Shown piece after piece: positions 1 through 11,242 of a stretch of 64,000 bases of DNA. Position 1 is the stretch's first letter, and each line of letters begins with the position of its first letter. Below the pieces are notes generated by a model. The model saw only the letters and a program-made list of their open reading frames with translations, had not been told where the DNA came from and did no database searches. The position numbers and the translations under genes are program-made. This DNA comes from Ahaetulla prasina (taxonomy: Eukaryota > Chordata > Lepidosauria > Squamata > Colubridae): the NCBI RefSeq assembly GCF_028640845.1, contig NC_080540.1:132460420-132524419 (forward strand). The letters are read 5' to 3'.

Positions 1-130
1 TGCATGGAAGGTGTGCATGGTGGCCAGAAGCAGAGATTGTAGCTCGTGCTATTTGGAAACTTTCAAACAGGGAGGGTTTGTAGGGTTCACGGAGGGTGAG
101 CTGTAGAAGGAAAAGGACACCAGTAAAGGA

Positions 131-269
131 GAATATTTGTAGCTCAGGGTTGTAATGAGGGAGTCCTTGGTGCTCTCTGAGCTTGCTTGTTTTCTTGCAG
201 ACTTTTCATTCCCCAAACTAGGTAACATCATCAGTGCAGAAAACAGCCAAGCTCAGAGAGCACCAAGGA
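131..269. repeat. Fold-back repeat with a perfect 21-bp inverted repeat
   Basis: The arm at 164-184 is the exact reverse complement of 249-269, separated by a 64-bp loop. The left flank from about 131 (core tttgtagctcaggg) recurs at about 20946, so this is a dispersed family and not a chance palindrome. No coding content. A superfamily cannot be assigned because no clear target duplication is seen. Confidence 0.7.
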
Positions 270-1631
270 AAGGACATCTTCTTTCTTTGCTGGTCTCTGC
301 CTAGCAGGCGGTGGCTCTGTTGCTGGCCTGGTTGGTGTCTCCCATGTAATCAACCTAGAAGGGTCAGGCTAAGCTGCTGCCAAGCATCCTTGATAGCTTC
401 CAGATTTGTCGAGTGGGGAGACCTGCCCAAGAAGCTACAATGCTCTGCACCATTATTAAAGCCTCTTCTGTCTTTATTACATTTCCTGCCAGCAGCTCAC
501 CCATTTCCAAGTAAATTACGCTGATTTGCTGAAACTATTGTTTTTCACCCCTTGCTTGTCTGCACAATTAAATTAAGGTTCTGTTGACAGCCGCAGTGCC
601 TGGACATGACAAGGTGCAGTGAAGTGAAATGTTTCCACTTGATGTCTCACAAGCTGATTGCATTCTGTGTTTCAGGGGTCCGTGGCTCCTCCTTTTGGGC
701 TCTAGAGTCCCAGTGCCCATATCTTGCCTGCGTGGTGGATTTCAAGGCAAATAATCCAGTGTGGATTTTATGTATCAAAGTGGAAACGGAAGGCTGAAAT
801 GCTGCAGGCATGGCATGTACTTGTTCCCTGACTAGGTTTGGGTCAGCATGGATCATTTTAAAAGCCACCATAAGAAGTAAGTAATTATAGTTCTGTAAAC
901 TATATTTTTTCAATTCCTGGGAGGCTGTGCTTGGTGATTTCATAAAACTGGCTCGTGGCAAATTTCTGATATATATAAAATTGACCTGGTTTAGATTTGA
1001 GAACCTGTTTTATAATTTGCATTAATATTATTTTATTTTCAGAATTTGTCTGCGAGCTCTGTTGACCAACTTACAAGATTTCCACCACCATCACAAAAGA
1101 GGATGGACGTAATCCTGGTCTATTTGAGATGCTAAGTTACTTGACTTCAATGAGAAGTCTTCTCCCATCCCTTTCTTCTTACACAGAAACTTCCCCATAT
1201 TACAATCTTTTTGAATGCTGTCACTACACTAGATGGTATTTTCATACTTAATTAAATTATGGTTTACTGAATTAATTACTGTTTGCATCCACACAAAACA
1301 CACTGATTAACCTAACCACAATGGCCGGTTCATGCAACACACATATGAAAAGAAAGAGAATCAGGTAACTTTGTAATGGAAGAAAATAATTGACATAAAG
1401 TGAATGTGTAATTTTTCTTCAAAGTTTAAACCTCCTTCCAAGTCTTACTTTCCATACATTATCTTGAGTGATTATACTGGGTATCCAAATTAATCTACCT
1501 GCAAGCACAGATACATGTGGCACCCAGCAAGTCAGGTGCATCCAGGTGGACCTTAAAGCCATGCACTGTGGCAGACAGATCTATCTACTCTATCCAGACT
1601 GCTTACCAATGATCACATGGGTAATATAGGC
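270..1631. other. Unique A+T-rich sequence, no gene seen
   Basis: Short open frames on both strands have no recognisable domains and no coding character. No transposon was recognised. I see nothing to annotate here. Confidence 0.6.
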
Positions 1632-1751
1632 CAGGGGTCTCCTGGCAACTTTAAGTCTTATGGACTTCAACTCCCAGAATTCCTCGGCCACCAAGGAATT
1701 CTGGGAGTTGAAGTCCACAAGTCTTAAAGTTGCCAAGATTGGAGAACCCTG
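1632..1751. mobile_element. Hairpin hAT-type MITE (family H)
   Basis: The element begins caggggtctcc and ends ggagaaccctg. Its two halves are near-perfect inverted repeats around the motif gacttcaactcccagaattcc. It is flanked by atataggc (1624-1631) and atatagac (1752-1759), a 7/8 match to an 8-bp target duplication, which is the size hAT transposases produce. About 120 bp, with no coding capacity. Other copies in this window lie at 5154, 10670, 31720 and 37460. Confidence 0.85.
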
Positions 1752-1759
1752 ATATAGAC

Positions 1760-4011
1760 AGTTAATTGTGGCAATTCTGTTAAGCTGCCAGATGATATAA
1801 CAATCAGACTATGTTTTCTTCCTTCTGTCTAACTTTTATCTGAGCAGAGATAATCTGTTTAGACAGAAAAGCCTGAACCAGAAGTGCCATTTATGAAAGT
1901 TGTGTGGGTGTCTAGGTGTCAGCATTTATTGTTATTTCTCTCACCCCATCCCTTTTGTTCATACTGTCATGTATTGCCCCTCTCACAGCCCATTGTGCGT
2001 TTTGCTATTCTAGCTATTTGCAAACTAAACAATGTTTCATAGATCTGGACAATAACAACAACAACAAAACGATGCACCAATTAATTATTCGGCTCTGTGC
2101 AGGCACATTAAAATATACAAATTGGAGAAGGGAAAAAAAGGGAGGAACAAGATTCAGAAGCAGTCAGGGAAAAATAAAAGAACATAAATATTCCAACATG
2201 ACCCACATAGATCAAGACAGAGATAGAACACATTTTCCTAAGATATAGAATAGCGCTGAAATTGAATATGAAATAATACATAGTAAAGCTGTAGTTCTGA
2301 TAGCCAGAGAGAATGGGGAAAAAGAAGAAATATTTTGCAAAATGTGGCATGCATCTGTCTATAGACCATTTTCGACCGCAAGGTTCAGTTACCCCAAAAT
2401 CATTTCTGAGTCAGTTTAGGTGAGGGAATGAAGGAACAACATCATTGCCAACTTTAAGGAAAAAGCTTTATTGGGATCTTTCCCAATATCTAAAGAGCAT
2501 GTGAGAACAATGAGTTCTGTTGCCCTTTGTGATATGATGTGATTTGATGTGTGTGTGTGTGTATTCATATTTATACTCCATGGAAAAGTCAATATTTCTT
2601 AATTTCCAGTTGTTTCTGGGAATCCTGGCTTTTTATGATGATTAAATTACACTAATAGGAGATAAAGCCTTGAAAATCAATGAAGATGCTGCCATGGAGG
2701 ACAGCCCATAAAACAATAGGAAATCCCACAAGGAGCAAGGCAAGCAAGCAGAGTGAAACATCTGGAAAACACGTATGCAGTAATGGAAAATGTCAGGTAT
2801 CACGTTGAGCTTATCACAGTATGTAGGCTATTTCTCTGCTGCTTCACAAGCATTGTGGTGGTTTTGATCAGCATTTCATTTGGTAGCAGGTGCCTCAAAA
2901 GAGGTGCACCGCATTAACTCATTTTCTTTTACTGCAGGATCATTAGAAGTGCTGTATGAGTCTTAAGCCACATTCTCAATTTCTAGTTTTCGGAGCAGTC
3001 AGAGAAAATAGGTTAGATATGCCAGGATGTTGAATTTCTGCCGTGGTCTTCTTTGTAACAGAATGTTCTGGCAGATCAATCTACTATTGATTTACTAACA
3101 CCCAAGGAAGTGGTGGGGGTGGGGGGCTCCTCTTCACTTGATGGTGAAATGCCAACGCGGTAGTTGTAAGAAAGCATCAACTTCGCTACAAGTATCCCAA
3201 ATGGGCTCCTTCAGGAGGTGTTTTCGGTCAATTAAAGGCATCCCTCCATACAATGGCACTCATCAAAGAAGTGTGTAAGAAGATAATCTGGCATTTATGG
3301 AAGATTTTAACTTGAAATGCTGGGAGTGGACATGATGGGTGATTATTTGTAGAAAGGGGAAAGTTTTTCTAGAAACTCATGAAAAATTTTATAATTGGTG
3401 CCTGGCAAGATTACCAACTTTTCTTCTTAATGTGGTGGCCCAGTTTCCTCTCTGTGGCCATCAACCAGCTCTGGCCAAGTCCTCTGTCCAATGACCCAGA
3501 ACCATTTTAGCCCTGGGACATCACAAACATAACATTAACCCAGACATTTAAAAACAACAACAACAACAACCATTCTCTCTCATATGATATCCTTCTTGTT
3601 GACTTCCTAGAAGCGGGACTAAATTGCCAGACCCAGACATTTTTCTATATTCCTTTGATCTTAATTGTTATTGTGGAAAATCTCTACTCAGAAGTATCCC
3701 CACTCCCAGTTTGGTCTGGATAAATGAAACAATGAGTTTAAGACATTACTTTCACTCAGTTGTAATGTGCTTAGACACCCATTCAATTATAAAGTGCCTG
3801 GGGTCCACTTGGTCAGTTCCCCTCTTATGCCCCCCACCATGAAAGCGGGATGGGCAGGCCTGGGACTCTTCCATCCTGGTTTCCTTTATGCTTCTGATGG
3901 CCCAAGCTCACTAACTTCAGTCAGTGGGGCCAAATTAATAAAGACTTAGAGTCTACTCTGTAAGCAGGCTCCCTACTTAATTCAGAACCCAGCATGCAAG
4001 GAACAGCTAGA
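1760..4011. other. Unique sequence with two simple repeats
   Basis: No recognisable gene. A (GT)n run lies at about 2548-2562 and a (CAA)n run at about 3550-3570. The remaining open frames are short and featureless. Confidence 0.6.
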
Positions 4012-4445
4012 TTTATTTATTTATTTTTTATTTATTTTATTTGTCACAACAGTCTATATAAGCATAGGCATGGAAATAAGTATATAATATATAAGCATAT
4101 ATATGAGCATAAGTATGTAATAACTATATTAATTGGATATAATGAAAGGGAACATTAGGACAGGAACGGTAGGCACGTTTGTGCTCTTATACACACCCCT
4201 TATAGTCCTTTTAGGATTGGGGTGAGGTCAATAGCAGAGAGTTTTTGGTTAAAGCTTTGGGGATTTTGAGAAGAGACCACAGAGTCAGGTAGTGTGTTCC
4301 AAGCACTAATAACTCTGTTACAGAAGTCATATTTTCTGCAGTCAAGATTGAAACGGTTAACATTGAGTTTAAATCTATTGTTTGCTCTTGTATTGTTATT
4401 TACCTCAGAGTCGGTACCTTTTGGCCAGACCATCTTGATGTGCTT
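4012..4445 (-). mobile_element. 3' end of a CR1-group LINE (5'-truncated)
   Basis: On the minus strand a 77-residue frame (4433 to 4200) carries the C-terminal signature common to CR1-group non-LTR elements: a basic segment, then RKYDFCNRVISAWNTLPD and a conserved VV...SFNQKL segment. The sequence then runs through an A+T-rich 3' UTR and ends in an (ATTT)n tract, here at the low-coordinate side (4013-4045). This is the expected product of target-primed reverse transcription with 5' truncation. The reverse transcriptase core itself is absent, so the exact clade (CR1, L3 or a relative) is uncertain. Confidence 0.75.
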
Positions 4446-5153
4446 CTTTTAAGGAGCAGATCCAGTTCATTTGGCTTCTTTCAACTCCTCTGAGAAAGGG
4501 TGGATTATAACTCAAGTCCTCCCAGGACTTCTCCCCCCCGCCCTCCAGTGGACGAGGATTTCCTTCATTTTAAAAAGTAAGAGAAACATTTATTAAGAAT
4601 TATTAAAGGGGTTCATCTTTAACTTGATGCCCTTCATGTGCCCTGTTTGGAAGATTTAAAATGGAAAAGTTTTGAGTTCTCTTTCCCTGGAGCATCAATT
4701 ACAATCAGTTCGGATTAATAGGTTCTATGGAAGCACCATAACCAGGAATATGTCAGCTTTGGAAGCCAAATTAGGCCGGAAGCTTCCCTGCTGCCACTTT
4801 CTCATGTGTGGGAAAGTAGGAGAGGGGTTTTAGTAGGGGGGTTGTCTTTAGACATAATAGCATTTTTCCTGTCGGTCAAGGTCAGGCAGATCCTGCATCT
4901 GGAGGTGGAGGGGTCAGAGTGCTGTCTCTAAATGGGACGGATCGTGATTGGAGCAGGTGATCAACTGAGGAGTGAGGGGATGGTCTTGAGGGTTTTGATT
5001 TACTGAGGGAAAGCCCGGACCTCTCAGATTCGGCTTTTCCCAGATGTGGCACTTTACCTATCCTAGTAAATAGAACTTTGAAAGATGCTTCCTTCAGAGT
5101 TTTTACTTGGAGTTGGGTTTTTTTTTTCTGGAACGCTGACAGAATATTTAGAT
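4446..5153. other. Unique sequence, no gene seen
   Basis: No recognisable domain or repeat apart from short C and T homopolymer runs. Confidence 0.55.
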
Positions 5154-5278
5154 CAGGGGTCTCCAAGCTTGGCAACTTTAAGCCTGATGGACTTCAACTC
5201 CCAGAATTCCCCAGTGGCTGGGGAATTCTGGGAGTTGAAGTCCGCCAGACTTAAAGTTGCCAAAGTTGGAGACGTATG
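5154..5278. mobile_element. Hairpin hAT-type MITE (family H)
   Basis: Starts caggggtctccaagc. The halves around 5190-5245 are inverted repeats (gacttcaactcccagaattc and its complement). The right terminus is decayed (gacgtatg where gacccctg is expected). Flanks atttagat and gtgtagat match at 6 of 8 positions, consistent with an aged 8-bp target duplication. Confidence 0.8.
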
Positions 5279-5834
5279 GTGTAGATTATATTCTTAACAT
5301 GAAAGCTGAAGATTCAAGCTGTGTTCAACACCCAGGATTGTTGTTGCCAGTCAGACCCTGGATGAGGAATCCACCAGATTCATGTCTCCCTGCCATCTTA
5401 ATCATGCCTCTCTTTGCAAATGACCTTCTGCTACAAGGGATTTCTTTTGAATGACTGGAAAACTATAAAAAAAACCCTGGTAGAATGGTTTCCCGAAAAA
5501 TGTATAAAACTGTAAGTTTAACACAGTTTACAATATAATAACGCCCCCCCCCCCAAATCCTTGACGAGACTCAGGAAAAAAACAGGAACTTGGGACCTAA
5601 ATTGGGACCTACCAATGAATTTCTCTTAGTCTGCCTACTGTATCATTTGTCCCTTTAAAAAAAGTTAAAATGCAGCCTCTGGCTCTTGAACTATCTTCAC
5701 TTTGAGGCTGGCATTCACCTAGCATAAAGAATGAATGACTTATACTTACTATAACTTTCCAAGTGGGAAAGTTACTTTACAAGCTCAAAAAATCGTAGTC
5801 AAGCTATTGTGGATCAGAAATCTTGACTACACAG
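5279..5834. other. Unique sequence with a C homopolymer
   Basis: A run of C at about 5544-5554 is the only notable item. No gene seen. Confidence 0.55.
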
Positions 5835-6140
5835 CAGTGGTGGGTTTCAAACTTTTTACTACCGGTTCTGTGGGTGTGGCTTGGTGGGCGTGGCATGGCT
5901 TGGTGGCCGTGGCATGTAGGCATGACAGGGGAAGGATACTGTAAAATCTCCATTCCTGCCCCAATCCGGGGGAAGGTTACTGCAAAATCTCCATTTCCTC
6001 CCGATCAGCTGGGACTTGGGAAGCGGAGAATAGATGGGGGTGGGGCCAGTCAGAATTTTTACTACCAGTTCTCCGAACTACTCAAAATTTCCACTATCAG
6101 TTCTCCAGAACTGGTCAGAACCTGCTGAAACCCACCTCTG
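5835..6140 (+). mobile_element. Non-autonomous hAT element (family A)
   Basis: Termini are cagtggtgggtttca and tgaaacccacctctg, which are imperfect terminal inverted repeats of the CAG...CTG type typical of hAT. A perfect 8-bp target duplication, ctacacag, lies at 5827-5834 and 6141-6148. Inside are tandem gtgggcgtggc-type boxes and two units of a roughly 41-bp repeat (ggggaagg...ctccattcc). No open frame encodes a transposase. Related copies are at 9215, 11743, 14338, 23784, 28390, 33960 and 47522. Confidence 0.93.
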
Positions 6141-6148
6141 CTACACAG

Positions 6149-6951
6149 GGTGATATGATTGAGGAATTCCTGTTTTCTGACTGTTTGCTTTTCTAGTCTC
6201 TATGGTTATGTTCACATGATACACGTAGCAATGGCTACATTTTTATAATCCATGGTAGAGTAGTGTGATTACTCAGTTCAGGTGCTTTCACAGGAGGCTC
6301 TTTTTCAATTTGAAACTGGCTTCAGTTCTCTGTGATCTCACAGCCTTGGCTGCCATCAAGGGAGGGAAGCTGGTTTATTGTCAGCTTAGCTGCTCTCTGT
6401 TTGAAAGCATAGCCATGGTGTTTTCCTTATCACATAATGACTCAGCACAGTAGAGTTTGTGGGCAGTTAATCTCCAGATCTCTGCCCGACCCTGAGCCCC
6501 TGGATTCAGCTCTTCCTAATAGGATTTCTCAGGTGGACAAATGAACCCTTTGCTTTTCAGATGACTCAATGAGCAAATGGAAGCCATGTCATGAATGGGT
6601 ACAGGGTCTATGCATGAACATTTTACTATAGTTCCTTCTATCTGCATGGCATTTGGGGAATTTGACTTCTATAGGATTGGTCGCACCTTAAAAAAGGGGA
6701 GGAATAAAAATATTGCAGGTCATCTGGGGAGAGATTTTTGCAGTGTCATTCATTGGCTTCTGCTCCATCTTCACTTTTACAAGGCAAAAGGAGTCCCTGT
6801 GGATTTTATTCCACTAGTCCTTGCCGACTAAAAGGAATGGTGCTCATCTCCTTTTCAATGCCATTGAACCAGCGCTGTCCAAAGACATTTCCCTGATCAT
6901 GTGGCCAGCATGACATCATATCTCGCGGTTACCTTACCTTACCACCAAAGT
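6149..6951. other. Unique sequence, no gene seen
   Basis: Open frames up to about 80 codons have no recognisable motif. No repeat was recognised. Confidence 0.55.
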
Positions 6952-7226
6952 GGTACCATATTTTTCAGAGTATAAGACGATCTGGAGTATAAGACGCACC
7001 TTATTTTGGGGGGAGGAAAATAAAATAAAAAATTCTGCTTGAGAGGCTCTCCGTTTGAGAGGTTGCTTTTGCAGCCTCTAAAAGCTCTGTTTGAGAGGAC
7101 GTACAGAGGCTGAAGGGTGGGGGCCAATGGGTGGGCAGGGCTACATTTGGTGTATAAGACGCACCCAAATTTTCACCCTCTTTTGGGGGGGGGAAGTGTG
7201 TCTTATACTCCGAAAAATACGGTACC
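6952..7226. mobile_element. Palindromic MITE with 28-bp terminal inverted repeats
   Basis: The left end ggtaccatatttttcagag and the right end ctccgaaaaatacggtacc are inverted copies that extend through gtataagacg. The motif gtataagacgcacc recurs inside near 6985 and 7152, so the element is largely a nested palindrome. No coding capacity. The superfamily is not clear because the symmetric ggtacc boundary hides any target duplication. Confidence 0.75.
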
Positions 7227-7378
7227 TATTTATCTACTTGCATTTGCCTGCTTTCAAACTGCTAAGTTGGCTATGCAGACACTGACAATCATAGTGCAGG
7301 GAAGCCCTAAGATGTACCTGAATTTCATTCTAAGGGTCATAAGACGAAAGGATAACATGGGATAAGGTCACTTCTAAC

Positions 7379-8323
7379 CAGGGGTGAAATGCTCCCGGTT
7401 CGCACCGGCTCTCCCGATTAGGTAGTGATGGCAGCTGCTGGTTCAGAGGACCGGTAGCAAAAATCCCTGGCCCCGCCCCCCTGCCTCTCCTGAGCCACAC
7501 CATCAGCAGTGTTTTTTTTTTTACTTTTAAAAAGTTTTTCTTCAGCTGAAACATGCCTTGAAAAGTGGGAAAAAAAACCCTCTGATGATTGCGGGGCTGA
7601 GCAGAGATCATCAGAACACTTTAAAAGTTTTTTTAAAAAAACCCTCTTCAGCCGAAGGGGAAAAGAAAAAAGAAAAAAATCGAGGTTTTAAAAGCCTCCT
7701 CTGGCGATCCCAGAGGAGTTTCCTGATCCTCACAGGCTTTTAAACTCACTTTTTAACAGCCCCCACTTACAAGAGCCCCCACCCAAGCCCAGCCAATTCC
7801 CCCTCCTCACTTACCTATAATTACTGCTCTTTCGGGCTGGCAACGGCATGTTTTCTTCAGCCACTGAAGAAAAAAAAAAGCTTGCTTTGACTTCCTGCTT
7901 TGCTGGCTGAGGAACTCTGGGATTTGAAGTCCACAATAAAATAAAATAAAATAATAAAATATTTGTGCAGCTTTCTGAGATTTGGTGTGTTTCTGTAGTG
8001 TTTCACTCTAACTACACAAACACACAAAATCTCAGGTGTGTGTAAAATGTGAAGTTGGTTTTTGAGCTTTTTGTGGCCGTGTGAAGTGTGAAGTGCAGCT
8101 GCTTTTACATTGTGTGTGAGTCAGTTGTGTTGTGTTGTGTGTGTGTGTGTAAAGTGTGAAAGTTGGTTTTTGATACCTCTTATTGTTTTTTATACTTTGT
8201 TTATTATTTTTATTATTTATTGTTATTGGCCATGCCCACTCAGTCATCTGACCACCAAGCCACACCCACCAATGAAGCCACGCCCACAGAACCGGTAGGG
8301 AAAATTTTTAGATTTCACCCCTG
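7379..8323 (-). mobile_element. Long non-autonomous hAT element (945 bp)
   Basis: Termini are caggggtgaaat and atttcacccctg, a perfect 12-bp inverted repeat. The 8-bp target duplication cttctaac (7371-7378, 8324-8331) is exact. The right 130 bp (ccaccaagccacaccc...agaaccggtag) matches the right end of family A elements, so the two families share a terminus. Around 7899-7935 there is a segment resembling half of hairpin family H (ctggctgaggaactctggga). Short (AAAAT)n and (GT)n runs occur inside. No transposase frame is present. Confidence 0.9.
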
Positions 8324-8331
8324 CTTCTAAC

Positions 8332-9206
8332 CCACATTTAATTCACACTCCAAATAGTGCATATTTGAAATTACATCCAAGGCATTCCTCTCCTGGGAAC
8401 TTTGCAGCAGATTTTATGATGGGTGAAAAGGCAACGTGACTGTCAAGGCTAAATAAATCTTTCTTGCATAGATACCTTTCAAAACCCTTGAGACAAACAA
8501 CAGGAAATGCTAGGTTTTTTTTATTCCCTGCTGCCAGAAGGATCCATTGGCAAAACAGGATTTTGGACTGGATGGGCCTTTGGACTGGGTGGATCTTGTC
8601 CAGCAAGACAGATCTTCTCTCCCTGTGCCAGGTGCCTGGTGGGCGAATAGATGAGTACATGGAAAAATTAGGAGACTATTTGGCCACCCACCAGTTACAC
8701 ATTATTTTGCATGGATTTTCTAGTTTGTTTTTGGCGAAAAGGACACAGCCTGCCTTCTTCCTCCCCGCTTACTCACTCTTCCACACATATATGTGTGCAT
8801 AGTATATGATTAGCTCCTTCTATCTGCCCCTGCACTTATTTCCCATTGTTCCTCTTTTTTTCCTTTCCCGGTGCTAAGGAGCTGAGTCACAATGTTTCAA
8901 GAGGATGTCAGAGTATCAGGGCTAGGCCAAATATTTGCTTTAGTTTACTGTCATTTTCTGTTTGAAACATGTTTTATTGTTCTGCATCAGGGATGGGAAT
9001 TTTTGATCCTCTAACAGACATAGGTAAAAAGGAATAGGAAGGGAAATAAAGAGAATTAAAGTTATGTATGTAATTACAATAGAATGATAATGGATAAAAC
9101 AAATGTATAAGTAATATAGATAAAAGAAGGATGTCTTTATATATGTAAATACTGAACAGACTAATTGTATATAAGTAATAAGGTATATATGATACTTATC
9201 TTTCAT
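8332..9206. other. Mostly unique sequence; possible old LINE scrap
   Basis: Around 8560-8610 the phrase ggactggatgggcctttgga resembles a widespread amniote LINE 3' region, but the match is too short to call. Otherwise no gene or repeat is recognised. Confidence 0.35.
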
Positions 9207-9214
9207 TTTAGTAT

Positions 9215-9481
9215 CAGAGGTGGGTTTCAGCAGGTTCTGACCAGTTCTGGAGAACTGGTAGTGGAAATTTTGAGTAGTTCGGAGAACCAGTAAATACCAC
9301 CTCTGACTGGCCCCGCCCCATCTATTCTCTGCCTCCCGAGTCCCAGCTGATCGGGAGGAAATGGGGATTTTACTGTATGCTTCTCCTGCCACGCCCACCA
9401 AGCCACGCCCACCAAGCCATGCCACGCCTACCAAGCCACACCCACAGAACTGGTAGTAAAAATTTTTGAAACCCACTACTG
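9215..9481 (-). mobile_element. Non-autonomous hAT element (family A, inverted)
   Basis: Starts cagaggtgggtttcag and ends gaaacccactactg. The 8-bp target duplication tttagtat (9207-9214 and 9482-9489) is perfect. Orientation is opposite to the copy at 5835. It has a single unit of the internal ~41-bp repeat. Confidence 0.92.
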
Positions 9482-9489
9482 TTTAGTAT

Positions 9490-9768
9490 GCATGGTAAAG
9501 AGAATGCCAGGATGGTTACACCATGTCCAATGTTTTTAATATGTGTGTAATAAAACTTTATTTTTAAAAAAAGGAAATAAAGAAAATAAGGAACCCAAAC
9601 AATTTTGTAACTACAAACGTTCCGCTGGTATGTCGCTGATCTGTTGTTTACTATCTTCCTACAGTATGTAGCAGACTTAGTGTTGATATCAAATACTGCT
9701 GCTATTTCACTTCAGCAGCCATGCCAATTTTAAAAGGGACATCTCAGGATTTTAATTATTGTCTGTCC
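9490..9768. other. Unique sequence, no gene seen
   Basis: A+T-rich, with A-rich runs near 9560-9600. Nothing recognised. Confidence 0.5.
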
Positions 9769-9776
9769 CACTATAT

Positions 9777-10230
9777 CAGGGGTGTCCAAACTACGGCCCG
9801 CGGGCCAACTGCGGCCCGCGGGTCAGTTTTTATTGGCCCGCAGCAAATTCTGAAAATATAATTGAATATGGCCCTTTTTGGCCGCCTCCCGGTGCTTGCC
9901 CGGTGGTTCGCTGCGAGGCTCGCGGCTCCTCCCCATGGGCGGGGAATAATGAAGGGAGGGGGCGGAGGAAGCGGCGAGCGGGAAAGAGGCTGCTGGCCGT
10001 GCCTGACCCCAGCAGTTCTACCCTCGCCTTCCTTGGGCCGCCTGGCGAGGCTCCTCGCGCCTCCCCATGTCGGACACGCGTGGCGGCAGTGACAGCCATC
10101 GAGAAACAGGTGAGGGCGGTGAGGGGCTGAACAGCATTGGTGGGGGGAAGTGTGCAGAATGTCTCCAGACAAAAACTATATCGCAAACATAGTTTCAAGT
10201 TCATACCAAATACAAAACAAAAGCCAAGAT
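9777..10230 (+). repeat. Tandem unit 1 inside the hAT element
   Basis: 454 bp running from the element's 5' terminus to gccaagat. The following 439 bp repeat it at high identity with a few small deletions, for example single-base losses in G and C runs. Confidence 0.9.
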
Positions 10231-10669
10231 CAGGGTGTCAAACTATGGTCATGGCAACTGCGCCCATGGGTCAGTTTTATTGGCCCGCAGCAAATTCTGA
10301 AAATATAATTGAATATGGCCCTTTTGGCCGCCTCCAGTGCTTGCCGGTGGTTCGCTCGAGGCTCGCGGCTCCTCCCATGGGCGGGAATAATGAAGGAGGG
10401 GTGGAGGAAGCGGCGAGCGGGAAAGAGGCTGCTGGCCGTGCCTGACCCCAGCAGTTCTACCCTCGTCTTCCTCGGGCCGCCTGGCGAGGCTCCTCGCGCC
10501 TCCCCATGTCGGACACGTGTGGCGGCAGTGACAGCCATCGAGAAACAGGTGAGGGCGGCGAGGGGCTGAACAGCGTTGGTGGGGGGAAGTGTGCAGAATG
10601 TCTCCAGACAAAAACTATATCGCAAACATAGTTTCAAGTTCATACCAAATACAAAACAAAAGCCAAGAT
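10231..10669 (+). repeat. Tandem unit 2 inside the hAT element
   Basis: It restarts with cagggtgtcaaactatgg, a slightly decayed copy of the element's own 5' terminus, and ends with the same gccaagat as unit 1. The breakpoint therefore coincides exactly with a terminal inverted repeat sequence. Confidence 0.9.
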
Positions 10670-10767
10670 CAGGGGTATCCAAACTTGGTCTCTTTAAGAC
10701 TTGTGGACTTCAATTCCCAGAGTTCCTCAGCCAGCTTTGCTTAAAGGGACAAGTTTGGACACCCCTG
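10670..10767. mobile_element. Hairpin hAT-type MITE (family H) nested in the larger hAT
   Basis: Starts caggggtatccaaacttgg and ends aagtttggacacccctg. The 8-bp target duplication gccaagat (10662-10669, 10768-10775) is perfect. Its terminus resembles the outer element's terminus, which makes it a plausible partner for unequal recombination. Confidence 0.9.
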
Positions 10768-10875
10768 GCCAAGATGAATGAATATGAAATATTTTCCCCC
10801 CTTAAATGAAGATGATATCCACATATTGTTGCTTTTTAGTAGACTGACTGTATCCATCTGTATTGTAATGTCCCA

Positions 10876-10975
10876 GCAGTTAGCCATGCCCACCAGTCAC
10901 ATGACCACCAAGCCACACCCCAAAATAAGCCACGCCCACAGAACTGGTACGAAAAAAATTTAGACCCCCCCCCCC
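10876..10975 (-). mobile_element. Truncated hAT terminal fragment
   Basis: The sequence atgcccaccagtcacatgac through cacagaactggtac matches the right end of the element at 7379-8323, then degrades into a C homopolymer at about 10966-10976 before the outer element's right arm resumes. The left part is missing. Confidence 0.7.
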
Positions 10976-11130
10976 CCGTTCAATGGTGTGGCCCGGGCCT
11001 TTGCTTATTTTTCTGTATTTGGCCCTCACCAAAAAAACTTTGGACACCCCTGCACTATATGATTGCCATGTCTGTGTTGATTTAGGAAGATTATGACTTG
11101 GACGACCCTTTTACCTCATACGATTTAGGT

Positions 11131-11242
11131 CAGGGGTGGGGAACTGTGGGCCTTTTATGACTTATGAACTTCAACTCTCAGAATTCCTGAGCCAGCCACA
11201 CCAGGCCACACGTCATAAAGGGGCCATTGTCCCCCACCTCTG
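11131..11242. mobile_element. Short hAT-type MITE (112 bp)
   Basis: Starts caggggtggggaactg and ends gtcccccacctctg. Flanks atttaggt and atttaaat match 6 of 8. The interior motif acttcaactctcagaattcc is shared with family H, but the termini differ. Confidence 0.75.

Larger units (their letters stand above)
9777..11052 (+). mobile_element. hAT element with internal tandem duplication and nested inserts
   Basis: The outer termini caggggtgtccaaac and ctttggacacccctg are inverted repeats, and the flanking 8-bp target duplication cactatat (9769-9776, 11053-11060) is exact, so the whole 1,276 bp is one insertion. The left part carries a G+C-rich body (cggcccgcgggcc) present twice, at 9777-10230 and 10231-10669. 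A 98-bp hairpin MITE sits at 10670-10767 and a fragment of another hAT family at about 10876-10975. The right arm resumes near 10978 (ggtgtggcccgggcc). Open frames in the duplicated block mirror each other only because of the duplication. None looks like a protein. Confidence 0.9.

Noticed and set aside
2548..2562. (GT)n run as a notable feature
   Set aside because: Short simple repeat, common throughout such genomes.
9780..10100. Possible CpG-island promoter
   Set aside because: CpG-rich composition is explained by the hAT element body; no associated gene was found.
9759..10130. G+C-rich open frames in the hAT element as genes
   Set aside because: The same frames recur in the tandem copy with deletions and frameshifts, and lie inside a non-autonomous hAT element. 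The Arg/Pro-rich composition is from G+C content.
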